DNA of 64,000 bases from Ktedonosporobacter rubrisoli (GCF_004208415.1 NZ_CP035758.1:8184001-8248000); one strand, 5' to 3'. Counted from the first letter of the stretch, positions 1-9,521 are shown. Made by a program: numbers and translations. Notes: generated by a model from the letters alone, not told the origin.

Positions 1-1379
1 AGACCTACACCGATGCCAAATTTGCGCCCCTCAGCCAGCACTTGCTTAAGAATGCTTGTCGAGACGACCCCGATTCCGCTGGGCGCAAAGTGATGAGCTT
101 CCTCAAGCAATACAAAGACCGGGTAAGGAAGATAAAGATCGCCGCTGTGCACCTTGCCCTTCTCTGTATCCATGCGCGCCCTGTACAGGCGGCGCAGCAA
201 GGTAGCCACGATAACTTGCTGATCGCGCTCATCGATCTCGTTAAGCTGCAGCACCGTGCATTGGCCGGGCTTGAATATCTCGGGCAGGTCAAGGTGTTGC
301 GTATCGTCAAAGGTAAAGCTGTTCTCGAAGCGCTGCTCAACGCGCCAGGTTAGCGCGTGGGCGGTGCTGGCATCGTCGGCTCCCTCGCCATCTTCGTCGT
401 TCTTCTGCTTCGCCACTGACTTGATCGCTATCTTCAGATCGGCAACGCCCCAGGGCATGCCTTTCTTCATATCACGTGCTTTGCGGAGGGCTCGACTCAA
501 GAGATACTGCTGTTTCTCGGTCATCTCGGGGAGAAGCGCGCGCATATCGCCCATTTCCAGCGTGGAGACGCGCACTTTGACCTGTTCAGGTTTGTAGACC
601 TTGACCTGGGCCCGATAACCGGCGCCTCGACCGTTGCCGGCTTCGCTGAATTGCGGCGCGTTGGCGATTTGATCGAGGGTGCCGTACTCGCCGTGCGGAT
701 CGATGATCAGGACGCAAGCCTTGTTGTGGGGCTGCATAAGCTCTTCGATCAGGACGCTGGCCAGGTAGCTCTTGCCGGCGCCAGTGCTGGCGATAATGGC
801 CATATGCGTGCTGACCACATCCTTAACTGAGAGCACGACTGGTACGGCATCGACGGGCCGGGTCAGCAGGGAGCCGATGGTGGCCGAGCCGGGCTGGCGA
901 TCCTGCTTACGGCTCAAGATTTCGGCTAGCATGCGATCGTCGGCCAGGAAAATCTGTGTCCCCGATTGGGGCGGAATCCAGGGATTGATAAAGGATTCGG
1001 TGGCTGGATTGTAGTAGCCCATGATGGCGACGTGCAGCTCAAAAAGCTCATTGGTGCGCGCGTTATACCCAACCATGGCGGCTACCTGCGTTGGCGAGAT
1101 CTCCGGCTCGCCGAGAAAAGTGTCGGGGTAGAGCTGGAGCGGAACGCGCTTGACAATGCGTCCCAGCACGCGGCGCATAGGGCTGCTCTGACCGTTGGTG
1201 CCCACTTGCTCAGGATCGACAAGCTCGTAATAGACATACTCGCCGTTCTTCAGCTCCTGCTCATCGTCGCGTGAGACAAAGGTGTACTCATGCGTGGTCT
1301 CGCCAGGGCCTTTAGCAATTCCTACGGCTTTGCGCATCGTGCGTGCAGGCATAGGCGAGGAGCCGTTTGGATCGATCAT
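1..1379 (-). CDS. HerA-type hexameric ATPase (DUF87/HAS-barrel family), 3' end beyond the window
   Basis: Reading the minus strand from ATG 1379 gives an open frame of 459 codons that runs off the window edge. A beta-rich N-terminal part (about residues 30-190) precedes a Walker A motif STGAGKSY near residue 200, then IIDPHGEYGTL, and a Walker B-like VFVLLEEAHHFAP near residue 430. This is the arrangement of HerA/DUF87 DNA-translocating ATPases, which pump DNA in repair, conjugation or antiviral settings. A GGAGG lies 8 bases before the ATG and decides the start. It sits 14 bp behind the small HAS-barrel-like gene at 1394-2095, so the two are probably one operon. No NurA nuclease is visible; one could lie beyond the edge. 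Family assignment is firm, biological role is not. Confidence 0.85.
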   Translation of the reverse strand, partial: MIDPNGSSPMPARTMRKAVGIAKGPGETTHEYTFVSRDDEQELKNGEYVYYELVDPEQVGTNGQSSPMRRVLGRIVKRVPLQLYPDTFLGEPEISPTQVAAMVGYNARTNELFELHVAIMGYYNPATESFINPWIPPQSGTQIFLADDRMLAEILSRKQDRQPGSATIGSLLTRPVDAVPVVLSVKDVVSTHMAIIASTGAGKSYLASVLIEELMQPHNKACVLIIDPHGEYGTLDQIANAPQFSEAGNGRGAGYRAQVKVYKPEQVKVRVSTLEMGDMRALLPEMTEKQQYLLSRALRKARDMKKGMPWGVADLKIAIKSVAKQKNDEDGEGADDASTAHALTWRVEQRFENSFTFDDTQHLDLPEIFKPGQCTVLQLNEIDERDQQVIVATLLRRLYRARMDTEKGKVHSGDLYLPYPVFVLLEEAHHFAPSGIGVVSTSILKQVLAEGRKFGIGVG

Positions 1380-1393
1380 CAAAAAAACCTCCG

Positions 1394-2095
1394 CTAGCCT
1401 GTTGTTTCTACTTTGAGCCGCCAGGCAAAGTTACGCTTCACGATTGAGAGCAGGGCCAGATTTTGCGGGAAGAGGCGTTCTAGCTGGTCGATGATACGCA
1501 GGGTGACCATGGGCAGTAAGCTGCTGCGCTGGGTCAGAATATGCGGGAGATAACCCATGTGAAGGTAACGCTGTTGCCTTCCGCTCTCCACGGGATCTCT
1601 GAAATAATGGAAGGCGCTCACTTCCTCGTCACTCATCGTCTCAACCTCGCTGCCCAGCTCTAGCGAGACCAGCGGTATGCCATGGGTCACCGAGACCACG
1701 TTAGCATTCCCGCCAGCATCAGGGGCTATCTCGACCATCCCAAGCATCATAATATAAATCAGCACAGCCTTCTCGGCAATGTAATCGGGCGAGAAAAGTT
1801 CTACCTGGCTCTCGTTAGAGAGGCGGGGACCAAGCGAGCCAAAGGCGGGATTGAGCAAAATCGTGTCATAGATCACGCCTACGGCATAGCTAGTCGGTTC
1901 CTGGCGATTCTCTGGCGCATAAGCAAATAGGCTATCCAACTGCTCTGCCGGCCTTGTGCGGATCGCGACGCGTACAAAGCGGCCAAAGGCATAGTCTACG
2001 GGGGCCGGCTCGTCCTCTACTTCGTGTGGCCCATGGATCTGGCAAACATAGTTGATGTGTGAGTCAGATTTTACGATTTTCCCAAGCACAACCAT
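1394..2095 (-). CDS. HAS-barrel-like partner protein of the HerA-type ATPase
   Basis: A 233-residue protein starting at ATG 2095, which is preceded by GAGGGG; an upstream TTG at 2107 is less likely. The first 50 residues (MVVLGKIVKSDSHINYVCQI, then a stretch ending FGRFVRVAI) resemble the HAS-barrel found at the N terminus of HerA-type ATPases. The rest is helical, with no catalytic motif that I recognise. It ends 14 bp before the ATPase start, so translation is likely coupled and the protein may act as an adaptor for the ATPase ring. Function is inferred from position and the weak domain resemblance only. Confidence 0.6.
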   Translation of the reverse strand: MVVLGKIVKSDSHINYVCQIHGPHEVEDEPAPVDYAFGRFVRVAIRTRPAEQLDSLFAYAPENRQEPTSYAVGVIYDTILLNPAFGSLGPRLSNESQVELFSPDYIAEKAVLIYIMMLGMVEIAPDAGGNANVVSVTHGIPLVSLELGSEVETMSDEEVSAFHYFRDPVESGRQQRYLHMGYLPHILTQRSSLLPMVTLRIIDQLERLFPQNLALLSIVKRNFAWRLKVETTG

Positions 2096-2413
2096 TATGC
2101 CCCTCAACTTTCCAGCTTACGTTTTTCTCTAACAAGGCGGTCAAACATAAATCCTGCTCCCTTATATGGTTTAAGTTTCGTAGCGAGAATGCTGCTACTT
2201 TTCTGTTCATCACTCTTCCTGGAATTGCCGCATGCCTGTAAGAAACCTTGCTCTTTGTCTAATACCTTCCAGAGATCTTGCAGGAAACAACCTTAAAAAT
2301 TTATCTACAGTTCCTTCAGGCGTTCCTTGCTTACTATTTAGTATCTCATCCTCTTCAGAGTCCCAGGACATTTTCGATACCCCACCCTTTAGGACATACC
2401 CCGTATCAATGCC

Positions 2414-2686
2414 TCACTCAGGAAATTTCCAGACAGTCTCCACCTTATACAACCGAGGTGAAGCGGGATCTATAAAGACGGTATCTATGACAGATTCTAC
2501 CAGATTCAGACGTGCATTGAAATTCTTTTTAGGCCAAGTCTCCTTTAGTTCTTGCATATCTGATAAAAGTGAGGCGAGATCTAGCTGCTTTTCTTGCAAC
2601 TTGAGCAGCTCCAACTCTTGACGTAGACCATTCTTTTTCGTCTCTAGCTTAGCTGCTTTCTCCTCATATTTTTGTATCGCGTTCAA
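2414..2686 (-). pseudogene. Remnant: C-terminal end of a large serine recombinase
   Basis: An 90-codon open stretch encodes a Lys/Glu-rich coiled coil followed by LVESVIDTVFIDPASPRLY and KVETVWKFPE. This pattern closes many large serine recombinases (resolvase/recombinase family). The catalytic resolvase domain and the recombinase and zinc-ribbon domains are absent: a TAG immediately precedes the only start-like codon (TTG), and the upstream 170 bp do not continue the fold. It is therefore a scar of an integrated element rather than a working gene. The identification rests on the C-terminal pattern only. Confidence 0.55.
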
Positions 2687-2853
2687 CTATACGCGCCAGA
2701 GATAAAGAGCCTGAGCCAGCCCTCTCTATCTGTCAAGGAAGATCCGTTCTTCATCAAAAGGTCGGAAGACCCTGCGTTTCACGGCACGAGGCAGTGATGC
2801 ATGCACAGCAAATAATGCAGGATCGGGCAGGCGTAATGGGAGAGCCTTGAGTA

Positions 2854-3780
2854 TCAAAAGGTGAGACGCGAAAGAATTTCTGCACATCGAAGTACTCCTT
2901 GCGGGTTCACGCTCAACTGGTTATGCGCTACCATACTCCACGCGTTGCGCACACATTGTGCCAATCCCCATCCGCGTATGCGTGTTCGTTCCATTCCCAA
3001 TTCCTCACTCAGTTGAGCGACGCGCCGGGCCAGCATCTGCTCCAGGTTGGGCGCTTCAAGGATGCGAGGCAAAGGGTTAAAGAACGAGGCTCCCACCTCA
3101 TACCCGGGATCACCAACCACTCCCTTAGGATCAATAGCCAACCATGTATCCTGCGCCTGTAAGATATTATAGTGGTGGAGATCGCCGTGCAGTAGCATGG
3201 TCTGAGGAGCCGAGGCACTTAATGTCGCGAAGAGATCTATCGCCTCCTCAACCAGGCGCGGCGGAAACGGGCCATAGCCACCAGCGTAGTACGCTCGGAG
3301 CTGCGTCAGGTCTTGCCCCAATTGCTCAACAGTCGGGAAGGTGTGCTCCTCGGGTACCGGTCGCCAGAGTTGACGCATAATTCCGGCCAGAATAGATGTG
3401 GCTTGCACATCCTGTTCTGGTACCAGTGACTCAAGCATAGTTCCCGGTTGCAAACGCTCCAGCACCATGGCCTTTTTCTCCTCGTCATACTCCAGCAGGC
3501 GAGCGATGCCTCGCCCATTGAAGATGCGTAGCGCAGCCAGTCCATGCTCAAACTCATCGGAAAACTCGGATGTCTTCAGAATTACTGGCGTGCCATCAGC
3601 ACGGATAGCTGGTGCCACGTAGTGAAACGAAAGATTCTCAAACGGGGGCAAGAGCGTGAGTTGCCAACGCTGGGCGTATTCCTCCAATAAAGAAGGGAGG
3701 CGTTGAAACCAGGCATTGGCCGCCTCTGTGCCGTAGACCTCGCGCATAAAGTGGAGAAAATCTTCAGGCAGGTGAAACAT
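2854..3780 (-). CDS. Aminoglycoside/hydroxyurea resistance kinase family protein (APH(6)-like)
   Basis: A 308-residue protein. I chose ATG 3780 (MFHLPEDFLHF) because AAAGGA lies just upstream and the family usually begins there; the frame stays open a further 34 codons. The kinase-like fold shows an LKT strand lysine, MVLERLQPG at the hinge, the catalytic loop LLHGDLHHYNIL with its Asp, and LAIDPKG as the metal-binding segment. These match small-molecule phosphotransferases related to streptomycin 6-kinase. Such enzymes transfer phosphate from ATP to an antibiotic or similar small molecule in the cytosol. Whether it confers resistance cannot be read from sequence. Confidence 0.85.
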   Translation of the reverse strand: MFHLPEDFLHFMREVYGTEAANAWFQRLPSLLEEYAQRWQLTLLPPFENLSFHYVAPAIRADGTPVILKTSEFSDEFEHGLAALRIFNGRGIARLLEYDEEKKAMVLERLQPGTMLESLVPEQDVQATSILAGIMRQLWRPVPEEHTFPTVEQLGQDLTQLRAYYAGGYGPFPPRLVEEAIDLFATLSASAPQTMLLHGDLHHYNILQAQDTWLAIDPKGVVGDPGYEVGASFFNPLPRILEAPNLEQMLARRVAQLSEELGMERTRIRGWGLAQCVRNAWSMVAHNQLSVNPQGVLRCAEILSRLTF

Positions 3781-4512
3781 CAAACATGATTCCTTTCGCA
3801 CGTGCATATGATTGAGATGATGGAGAACTAAAGAGGGTATCAAGAGGTGGCGCGATGCGAAGAAGAGATGGTCTGTGCCCAAAAAGGGTGAGAAATGGGA
3901 AGAACTTGTCTCTGCTCTTACTTCTTGCAGTGCGCCGCATGCGGCGCGATCACACCCGCAGGATGAGCAAGGATAGAGGTGAGTTGGAGGTAGTGTGGAC
4001 GTTTCATCATTGCTTCATCGATATCCTTGTTGCTTACTTTTTTGAACAGATGCGTGAAGCTTATCATAGGACATTTTTGTCTGTCAAGCGTCGTTTCTTC
4101 TGTCTATTCAACATCTCACAATCGACAGTTTTCTGACACTCCCTTTTCAGTAAATGATTCCTGAGCCTACTTGATATCTGCAAGTGTGGCATACTTCCTC
4201 TGGGTGTCTCAAAAATTGTATCATAGGGTCCTGTGACAAAAACTTTATGGCTATCCTGAAGTAACCAGGCCCTTTGGCCAGAATGGGTCAGTAAAGAGGG
4301 ATTTATGCAGGGTATTGGTCGCTAATCAGGCGTCCAGGGCCAGGCTGCAAGCTTCTCCCTTCACCCTTTTCAGGTATTGGCCGAAAAACTTGCTAATTCG
4401 AACGTGGCAAGGTACGCTTATGGATGAGTACATGTAGCGCTGGCAAGATCTATCCTCCTGCTATTGGAGAGCGTTTAGCTATAAAATACATTAACGATTG
4501 GAGAAATCCCGC
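3781..4512. other. Intergenic region, divergent promoters
   Basis: No convincing gene. The stretch separates the kinase (minus) from the ArsR gene (plus) and must hold both promoters. A TATAAAATA-like -10 candidate lies near 4480-4490, shortly before the ArsR start. I see no clear RNA gene or repeat. Confidence 0.5.
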
Positions 4513-4917
4513 ATGTCCCCTAAAGACTCATCCCTATTACCTGAGCCACCTCCCACCAATCAGGTGCCTCGCCGTCCTCCAGAGGTAGATAAGTTTGTCG
4601 ATTCTTTTTTATCAACCGTGTGCGATACCAGCCGGCGCTATATTCTAGAGCTACTGGCCCTCTCTGACGACGATGGTCCAGGCGCAGTGCCAGAAATGCG
4701 CTCTGGCGATATTGCCAGAGCGATTGGACTTTCGGCCGCCACGACTTCTGAGCATTTACAGCAGCTCTTGCGGGCAGGATTGGTGCTCTCGCGGCGCGAA
4801 GGCAATACAGTCTATTACCGCCTTTGCAACCATGAACTGGTCCAGGCTTTCCAGACCTTGCTCGTAGCCCTGGATGGCGCCTATGAAACGCACTCTCCCA
4901 GAGAGAATCTGCAGTAG
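4513..4917 (+). CDS. ArsR-type winged-helix transcriptional regulator
   Basis: A 134-residue protein with ATG 4513 placed 9 bases after a GGAG; a TTG at 4498 is a poorer start. The core has SRRYILELLAL, then the recognition helix region GLSAATTSEHLQQLLRAGLV and a beta-wing SRREGNTVYYRL, which is the ArsR/HTH_5 layout. There is a Pro-rich N-terminal extension of about 20 residues. No Cys pair for metal sensing is visible near the recognition helix, so it is probably not an arsenic/metal sensor of the classical type. Its target may be itself or the divergent kinase. Confidence 0.85.
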   Translation: MSPKDSSLLPEPPPTNQVPRRPPEVDKFVDSFLSTVCDTSRRYILELLALSDDDGPGAVPEMRSGDIARAIGLSAATTSEHLQQLLRAGLVLSRREGNTVYYRLCNHELVQAFQTLLVALDGAYETHSPRENLQ

Positions 4918-4953
4918 GCTTTGTCTGATGCTTGAGGCTGCTCACTCTTGCTT

Positions 4954-5355
4954 TCAGGCCAACAAGCGCTCGATGGCGTTAAAGAAGTCGTCAAGGTCGA
5001 GCGGTTTATTCATGCCGAGAAGCTGACGCTGCCTGAGTTCCTGTTGAGGTAGGCGCGCGCTGATCATCATGGCGGGAATGTGCTTCAGCTCTTCTTTCTT
5101 ATGCAGCTGGTCGTATAGCTCGATTCCGTTCATACGTGGTAATTGATAATCTAAAATAAACAAATCTGGTTTTGTTTTACTCACGATGTTCAGCGCTGTA
5201 AATCCATCTGCCGCTAATATTGCCCGATGAGGCGTTTCTTGCAAAATAGCCTGCGTAAGCACTTCGCCAATATCAAGATCATCTTCTACAATCAGAATGG
5301 TTTTTAGCCTACTTCTCTGCGCTTCCGAAAAAATTTGCTCCTGATTCTGAGCCAT
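4954..5355 (-). CDS. Single-domain response regulator (CheY/receiver fold)
   Basis: A 133-residue protein starting at ATG 5355, 7 bases after GGAG. It consists only of a receiver domain: ILIVEDDLDIG gives the acidic pocket, FILDYQLPRMNG carries the phospho-acceptor Asp, SARLPQ holds the conserved Ser/Thr position, and MNKPLDLDDF supplies the conserved Lys-Pro. No output domain follows, so it must act through protein-protein contacts. No histidine kinase is adjacent. It converges on the ArsR gene, with 36 bp between the two stops. Confidence 0.9.
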   Translation of the reverse strand: MAQNQEQIFSEAQRSRLKTILIVEDDLDIGEVLTQAILQETPHRAILAADGFTALNIVSKTKPDLFILDYQLPRMNGIELYDQLHKKEELKHIPAMMISARLPQQELRQRQLLGMNKPLDLDDFFNAIERLLA

Positions 5356-5714
5356 ATATTGCTCCAAACACGATAATTAATAAAATACTTTTAGCTGGGC
5401 AATTTCGTCAAAAAGCCGAAATTGTATTTTTGCCTATATCACGTTTTATATATATGAATTGTGACGCCTGTTTCCCCGTGGTTTTCCCTCGCCTCGCTGC
5501 CCCGGGAACAGTAGCCTGGCAAGCTCTGCCCCGGCCTATGTTTAAAGATGGCTGCATATGGTTGAAACAGGTTATAATTGGGCTAACAATATGTTGCATA
5601 ATCTTAACATAATGTGGCGATTATCGCAAAATTTGACCCATTGCTCATACTTGGGAGAAAAGTTGCCCTCTCAAGCCCGCTGAGGACCGGCTTTTGCCTG
5701 GAAAGGAACTACTG
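5356..5714. other. Intergenic region
   Basis: An AT-rich stretch (for example the TATATATATG run near 5445) between the divergent response regulator and aminotransferase genes. It is expected to hold promoters for both. I see no gene or strong hairpin. Confidence 0.5.
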
Positions 5715-6986
5715 ATGCCAGTTTCGCCTTTGCCTGTGTTAGATGATATGCTGCAATCGCTCTTGCTTGCCGAGGAGGGTGAGCACGAATTTCACGAGGA
5801 GGGTGAGGAGGTACAGGAGCTACGCCAGCTTTTCTTTCCGGTGACTCGTGAGTGTATCTATTTGAATCATGCCTCCAACGGACCCTTGCCTCGCCCGGTC
5901 GTTCATACGCTTCAGGAATATTTAGCTGATTGTAGCGCCTTCGGGGGTGTTCATAAGGAGCGCTGGGACGCCTATCGCCATGGGGCTTATCGTCGCCTGG
6001 CCAGCCTGATGCATGCGCGACCCGAGCAGATTGCTTTGTTGGCAAGCACTGGCGATGCGCTGATGACACTTGCCGATAGTTTTGACTGGCAAAAGGGCGA
6101 TGTGGTGGTGAGCGCGGAGGGCGAGTTCCCCAGCAACGTTTATCCCTGGCTCAATTTGGCCGAGGCAGGCGTCCAGGTGCGCACGGTGCCGGCGCGCGAG
6201 CATCGTATTCTGGCCGAAGATGTGATTGCCAGTATCGATGAGCGTACACGCCTTGTGAGCTTAAGCCTTGTGGAGTTCTCTACTGGCTACCGCAACGATA
6301 TTGCGCAGATTGTTGCCTATTGCCATCAGCATGGCGTGCTCTGTGGCATCGATGCTTTCCAGGCCCTGGGCGCGTTGGAGGTCAATGTGCAGGAACTCGC
6401 GGTTGATTTTCTTGCGGCTGCCGCGCATAAGTGGCTGCTGGCGCCGCAGGCTACGGGCATCCTCTATGTCTCCGATGAACTAGCTGCGCGCCTGCACATG
6501 CGCCGCAAAAGCTGGCTGAGTATGCAGGAGCCGTTTGATTTTTTTGCCTATGAGCAGCCCTTGAAGAGCAGCCTTGCCCGCTTTGAGCACAGCGCCAATA
6601 AGTTGCCCAATATCGGCCTGGACGCCGCGCTTGGCGTTTTCGAGTGCCTTGATGGCGGAATGCAGGCTGTGGAGGCTCGGATTCTTGGTTTGACGGCACA
6701 GGTAATAGAGGGTTTGCAGCGCCTGGAATATCCGCTGATTACGCCTGTGGGCGAGGGCGAGCGCTCGGGAATTGTCTGCTTCTTGCCGCATCCGGCCCAT
6801 GCTGAGCAGAGCGTGCAGCAGATTGGTCATGAACTGGCCGTGCACAATATCTATGTCTCGGCACGTCCCCATGATCGCAGCGTGCGCATTGCGCCGCATT
6901 TCTATAATACGCCTGAAGAGATTGATGCGCTCCTCAATGTGCTTGAGGAACTGAAGCGGCCGCGCCCCGCTGAGAGTAAGGGCTAG
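5715..6986 (+). CDS. Class V aminotransferase (cysteine desulfurase / isopenicillin-N-epimerase-like)
   Basis: A 423-residue PLP enzyme starting at ATG 5715 behind AAAGGA. After an acidic N-terminal stretch the fold begins with CIYLNHASNGPLPRPV. The PLP-binding lysine is in AAAAHKWLLAPQATG, and the aspartate that contacts the pyridine nitrogen is in GIDAFQALGA. The closing region VSARPHDRSVRIAPHFYNT is typical of the epimerase-like branch. I see no active-site Cys loop of the kind needed for cysteine desulfurases, so a racemase, epimerase or kynureninase-like reaction is more likely. It is followed 19 bp later by a GNAT gene on the same strand. Confidence 0.85.
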   Translation: MPVSPLPVLDDMLQSLLLAEEGEHEFHEEGEEVQELRQLFFPVTRECIYLNHASNGPLPRPVVHTLQEYLADCSAFGGVHKERWDAYRHGAYRRLASLMHARPEQIALLASTGDALMTLADSFDWQKGDVVVSAEGEFPSNVYPWLNLAEAGVQVRTVPAREHRILAEDVIASIDERTRLVSLSLVEFSTGYRNDIAQIVAYCHQHGVLCGIDAFQALGALEVNVQELAVDFLAAAAHKWLLAPQATGILYVSDELAARLHMRRKSWLSMQEPFDFFAYEQPLKSSLARFEHSANKLPNIGLDAALGVFECLDGGMQAVEARILGLTAQVIEGLQRLEYPLITPVGEGERSGIVCFLPHPAHAEQSVQQIGHELAVHNIYVSARPHDRSVRIAPHFYNTPEEIDALLNVLEELKRPRPAESKG

Positions 6987-7005
6987 AAGCTGGAAAGGTG
7001 GCTCC

Positions 7006-7512
7006 ATGCAGTTTACGTTTGCTCTACTAAACAGGGAGGATGCACAGGAGATTTATACCTGGCGCTATAGTGGGCCTTATGCGGTGTATAGCCTGGGGGG
7101 AGATGAGCCCGCTGGCGAGGATGATCTGGCTGAGATGTTGGACCGGCGCAGCCCATATTATGGCGTGCGCAATGAGCGTGGCGAACTTGTGGGCTTCTTT
7201 AATTTTGGCACCTCGGCCCTGGTCTGGGATAGCGGCGCGATAGGCGTGCTGATCGACAAAGAGACGCTAGATCTTGGCCTGGGCTTGCGGCCCGATCTTA
7301 CCGGTAAAGGCCTGGGCCTGGCCTTTGTCGAGGCGGGCCTTGATTTTGCACGCGCTACCTTTGCGCCCCGGCACTTTCGCCTCTTTGTGCTGGCCTGGAA
7401 TGAACGGGCCATCCGCGTCTATGAGCGCGCCGGCTTCCAGCGTGTGCGGCTCTCGCTTGTGCGCAATATTCATGGTGAGCACGAATTCCTGGAAATGTGC
7501 AGGGATGCATAG
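7006..7512 (+). CDS. GNAT family N-acetyltransferase
   Basis: A 168-residue protein. LGLRPDLTGKGLGLAFVEAG is the acetyl-CoA pyrophosphate-binding motif A, and FRLFVLAWNERAIRVYERAGF is the usual C-terminal motif B. An AAAGGTGG lies shortly before the ATG. It is probably co-transcribed with the aminotransferase just upstream, and a strong terminator follows at 7551-7605. The acceptor substrate cannot be told. Confidence 0.9.
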   Translation: MQFTFALLNREDAQEIYTWRYSGPYAVYSLGGDEPAGEDDLAEMLDRRSPYYGVRNERGELVGFFNFGTSALVWDSGAIGVLIDKETLDLGLGLRPDLTGKGLGLAFVEAGLDFARATFAPRHFRLFVLAWNERAIRVYERAGFQRVRLSLVRNIHGEHEFLEMCRDA

Positions 7513-7550
7513 AAAACAGTTATGCTAGAGATGTATGCAAACGCATAGAA

Positions 7551-7605
7551 GACTGCGCTGGTTCAGGAGCCCGTTGCTCTGTTCGTGCCAGCGCGGTCTT
7601 TTTTT
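7551..7605 (+). terminator. Rho-independent terminator after the GNAT gene
   Basis: GACTGCGCTGG (7551-7561) pairs with CCAGCGCGGTC (7588-7598) and is followed by seven T residues. It closes the aminotransferase-GNAT unit. The remainder up to 7869 is the promoter and leader of the superoxide dismutase gene, with no other gene visible. Confidence 0.8.
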
Positions 7606-7869
7606 CCGTCTATGCCTGCACAGACTAGCGAGTTTGGGATATACTAAAGAAAGAAGTATACGATGTGGCGTAGGGAGCCGTGTTATAGAGGCGAGAACAA
7701 ATTCTTCTGCTTGACAGCAGCTCTTCACATCGCATACAACTAACTGGTAAGCAGATTACAGGCTCACCGGTTATGATTGGCACAGTTAAACCAATCATGG
7801 GTATACGAACCCTAACGTAGCGAGAGGCAAATTGTCTCGTAAGATATTTAAGTAAGGAGAAGATGTTTT

Positions 7870-8484
7870 ATGGCATTCGAGCTTCCACCTCTGCCGTACG
7901 ACTACAACGCTCTTGAGCCGTACATCGATGAGCAGACGATGCACTTGCATCACGATAAGCACCATGCAGCATATGTCAACAATCTGAATGCAGCCGTCAA
8001 GGGCACTTCTTTTGAGAACCTCGCGGTTGATGATGTGCTGCGCCGCATCAACGAGGTACCAGATAATGTGCGTACTGCTGTGCGCAACAATGGCGGCGGC
8101 CATGCGAATCACAGCATGTATTGGCAGATCATGAAGCCTAGCGGGGGTGGCGAGCCCACAGGCGATCTGGCAAATGCTATCAATTCTGCCTTTGGTTCGT
8201 TCGATGCCTTCAAGAATGCCTTCAACGATGCGGGTGCCAAGCGCTTTGGCTCCGGTTGGGCCTGGCTCGTGCTGGGTAAAGATGGCACGCTTCAGGTTGC
8301 TTCGACTGCCAACCAGGATAGCCCGCTGATGGATGGCCTCTATCCTGTGCTGGGCAATGATGTTTGGGAGCATGCCTATTATCTCAAATATCAGAACCGC
8401 CGCCCTGAGTACCTGGCCGCATGGTGGAATGTAGTCAATTGGGATGAGATAGCCAAGCGTTATGCTCATGCCCGTGGCCTCTAA
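7870..8484 (+). CDS. sodA: Superoxide dismutase, Fe/Mn family (Mn-type features)
   Basis: A 204-residue enzyme that converts superoxide to hydrogen peroxide and oxygen in the cytosol. All four metal ligands are visible: His27 in MHLHHDKHH, the His of HANHSMYW, and the Asp and His of DVWEHAYYLKY. The GGGHANHS segment and the Gln in TANQDSPL favour the manganese type over iron. An AAGGAG lies about 9 bases upstream, and an overlapping ATG at 7863 is in another frame. The length is normal for the family. The gene stands alone and has its own terminator. Confidence 0.95.
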   Translation: MAFELPPLPYDYNALEPYIDEQTMHLHHDKHHAAYVNNLNAAVKGTSFENLAVDDVLRRINEVPDNVRTAVRNNGGGHANHSMYWQIMKPSGGGEPTGDLANAINSAFGSFDAFKNAFNDAGAKRFGSGWAWLVLGKDGTLQVASTANQDSPLMDGLYPVLGNDVWEHAYYLKYQNRRPEYLAAWWNVVNWDEIAKRYAHARGL

Positions 8485-8512
8485 GCATTCTCTAGCCACT
8501 GTGTGGCTTGCC

Positions 8513-8557
8513 GCGAACCGGACTATCTAGCAAGATAGCTCGGTTCGCCGTTTTTTT
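8513..8557 (+). terminator. Rho-independent terminator after sodA
   Basis: GCGAACCG (8513-8520) pairs with CGGTTCGC (8541-8548), an inner CTATCT/AGATAG extends the stem, and seven T residues follow. Confidence 0.9.
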
Positions 8558-8710
8558 CTAGAACCGCATTTTTCTCTGGTAGGAGATACTTCGTAAGATT
8601 TATAAACGCACAACGGTGGGTACTGATCTGTCAAGTGTTGCAAGCAGTTGGTAGAGGCAACGCTACGCAGGGAGAGGGTCTACCGTGGCTTGAGATGTGC
8701 AGGCACGTTA

Positions 8711-9349
8711 CTATCCAGGTAGGGCATCAGGGGCAAGACGCGACACCCCCTCCATGATCACCTGCGAGATAATATCCGCCATCTCTTCTGACGACACCAT
8801 TGTCTCCTCCTGACTCCACTGGATCGCGGTTCCAAACATTGCCCAACTGACGACGCGGGCGATCGTTTCAAGCGGCTCACCTCTTCGTCTCTCTCCACGC
8901 CTTGCCTCTCTGAGCCAGGTCAAGAGCAGTTCGGTCAATTCTTCATGGACTACCTGTTCGACCATCGGAGCAAGAACAAGCGATGGCTGACGCTGGTGGC
9001 AATACTTCTTCTCAAGGGCATTCAAGACAGCTTGAATGAGCAGATGCAAGGTCCTTCTGTCCCATCGAGGTTCAGGTGGGAGGACACGTGCGAGTTGCTG
9101 GTGAAACTGCTCACGGACGACAGCATCCGCGAGCATATATTTATCGGTAAAATGGAGGTAAAAGGTTCCTCGGTTGACATTCGCCCGCGCGGTGATCTCC
9201 TGGATACTCGTCGTCGCAAAGCATTTTTCTAGCTCCGGGAGGCTGCTCCTGGCCTTCCCCTTTTCTCGTACCACGTCCACAAATGCCTGCTGTAACACCT
9301 GGCGCGTTCGCTGGATTCGCCGATCTTCACGCCTCTTCTGGTCCGCCAT
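8711..9349 (-). CDS. TetR family transcriptional regulator
   Basis: A 212-residue repressor-type protein. The N-terminal HTH ends in the signature ITARANVNRGTFYLHFTDKYML. Between helix 1 and the recognition part there are about 13 extra residues (ARSSLPELEKCFA) where TetR proteins usually have a short turn. The C-terminal ligand domain is ordinary in length. It is divergent from the helical-repeat gene at 9522, and the 170-bp intergenic region probably holds its operator. Confidence 0.9.
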   Translation of the reverse strand: MADQKRREDRRIQRTRQVLQQAFVDVVREKGKARSSLPELEKCFATTSIQEITARANVNRGTFYLHFTDKYMLADAVVREQFHQQLARVLPPEPRWDRRTLHLLIQAVLNALEKKYCHQRQPSLVLAPMVEQVVHEELTELLLTWLREARRGERRRGEPLETIARVVSWAMFGTAIQWSQEETMVSSEEMADIISQVIMEGVSRLAPDALPG

Positions 9350-9521
9350 ACCTCTGCTCCTGTTCCTCGTTTTTCAACAATCTCTCGCTCGTGTTCAATT
9401 CTCAACACCAGCATGGTGGTTGCTTATTGCTTGTTGCCCTATCAAACCTTAGTATGAGAGGCGGCGGTTGGAAAGGGAAGCAACTGACACATCATTTTAC
9501 ACGCTCTTCAAGGAGAACACA

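Noticed and set aside
2733..2853. Short minus-strand open stretch between the kinase gene and the recombinase remnant (contains PRAVKRRVFRPFDEERIF)
   Set aside because: It looks peptide-like but has no start signal, ends in a stop before the remnant, and I cannot match it to a family.
3855..4136. 93-residue plus-strand open frame upstream of the ArsR gene
   Set aside because: No ribosome-binding site, odd composition and it overlaps the expected promoter of the kinase gene.
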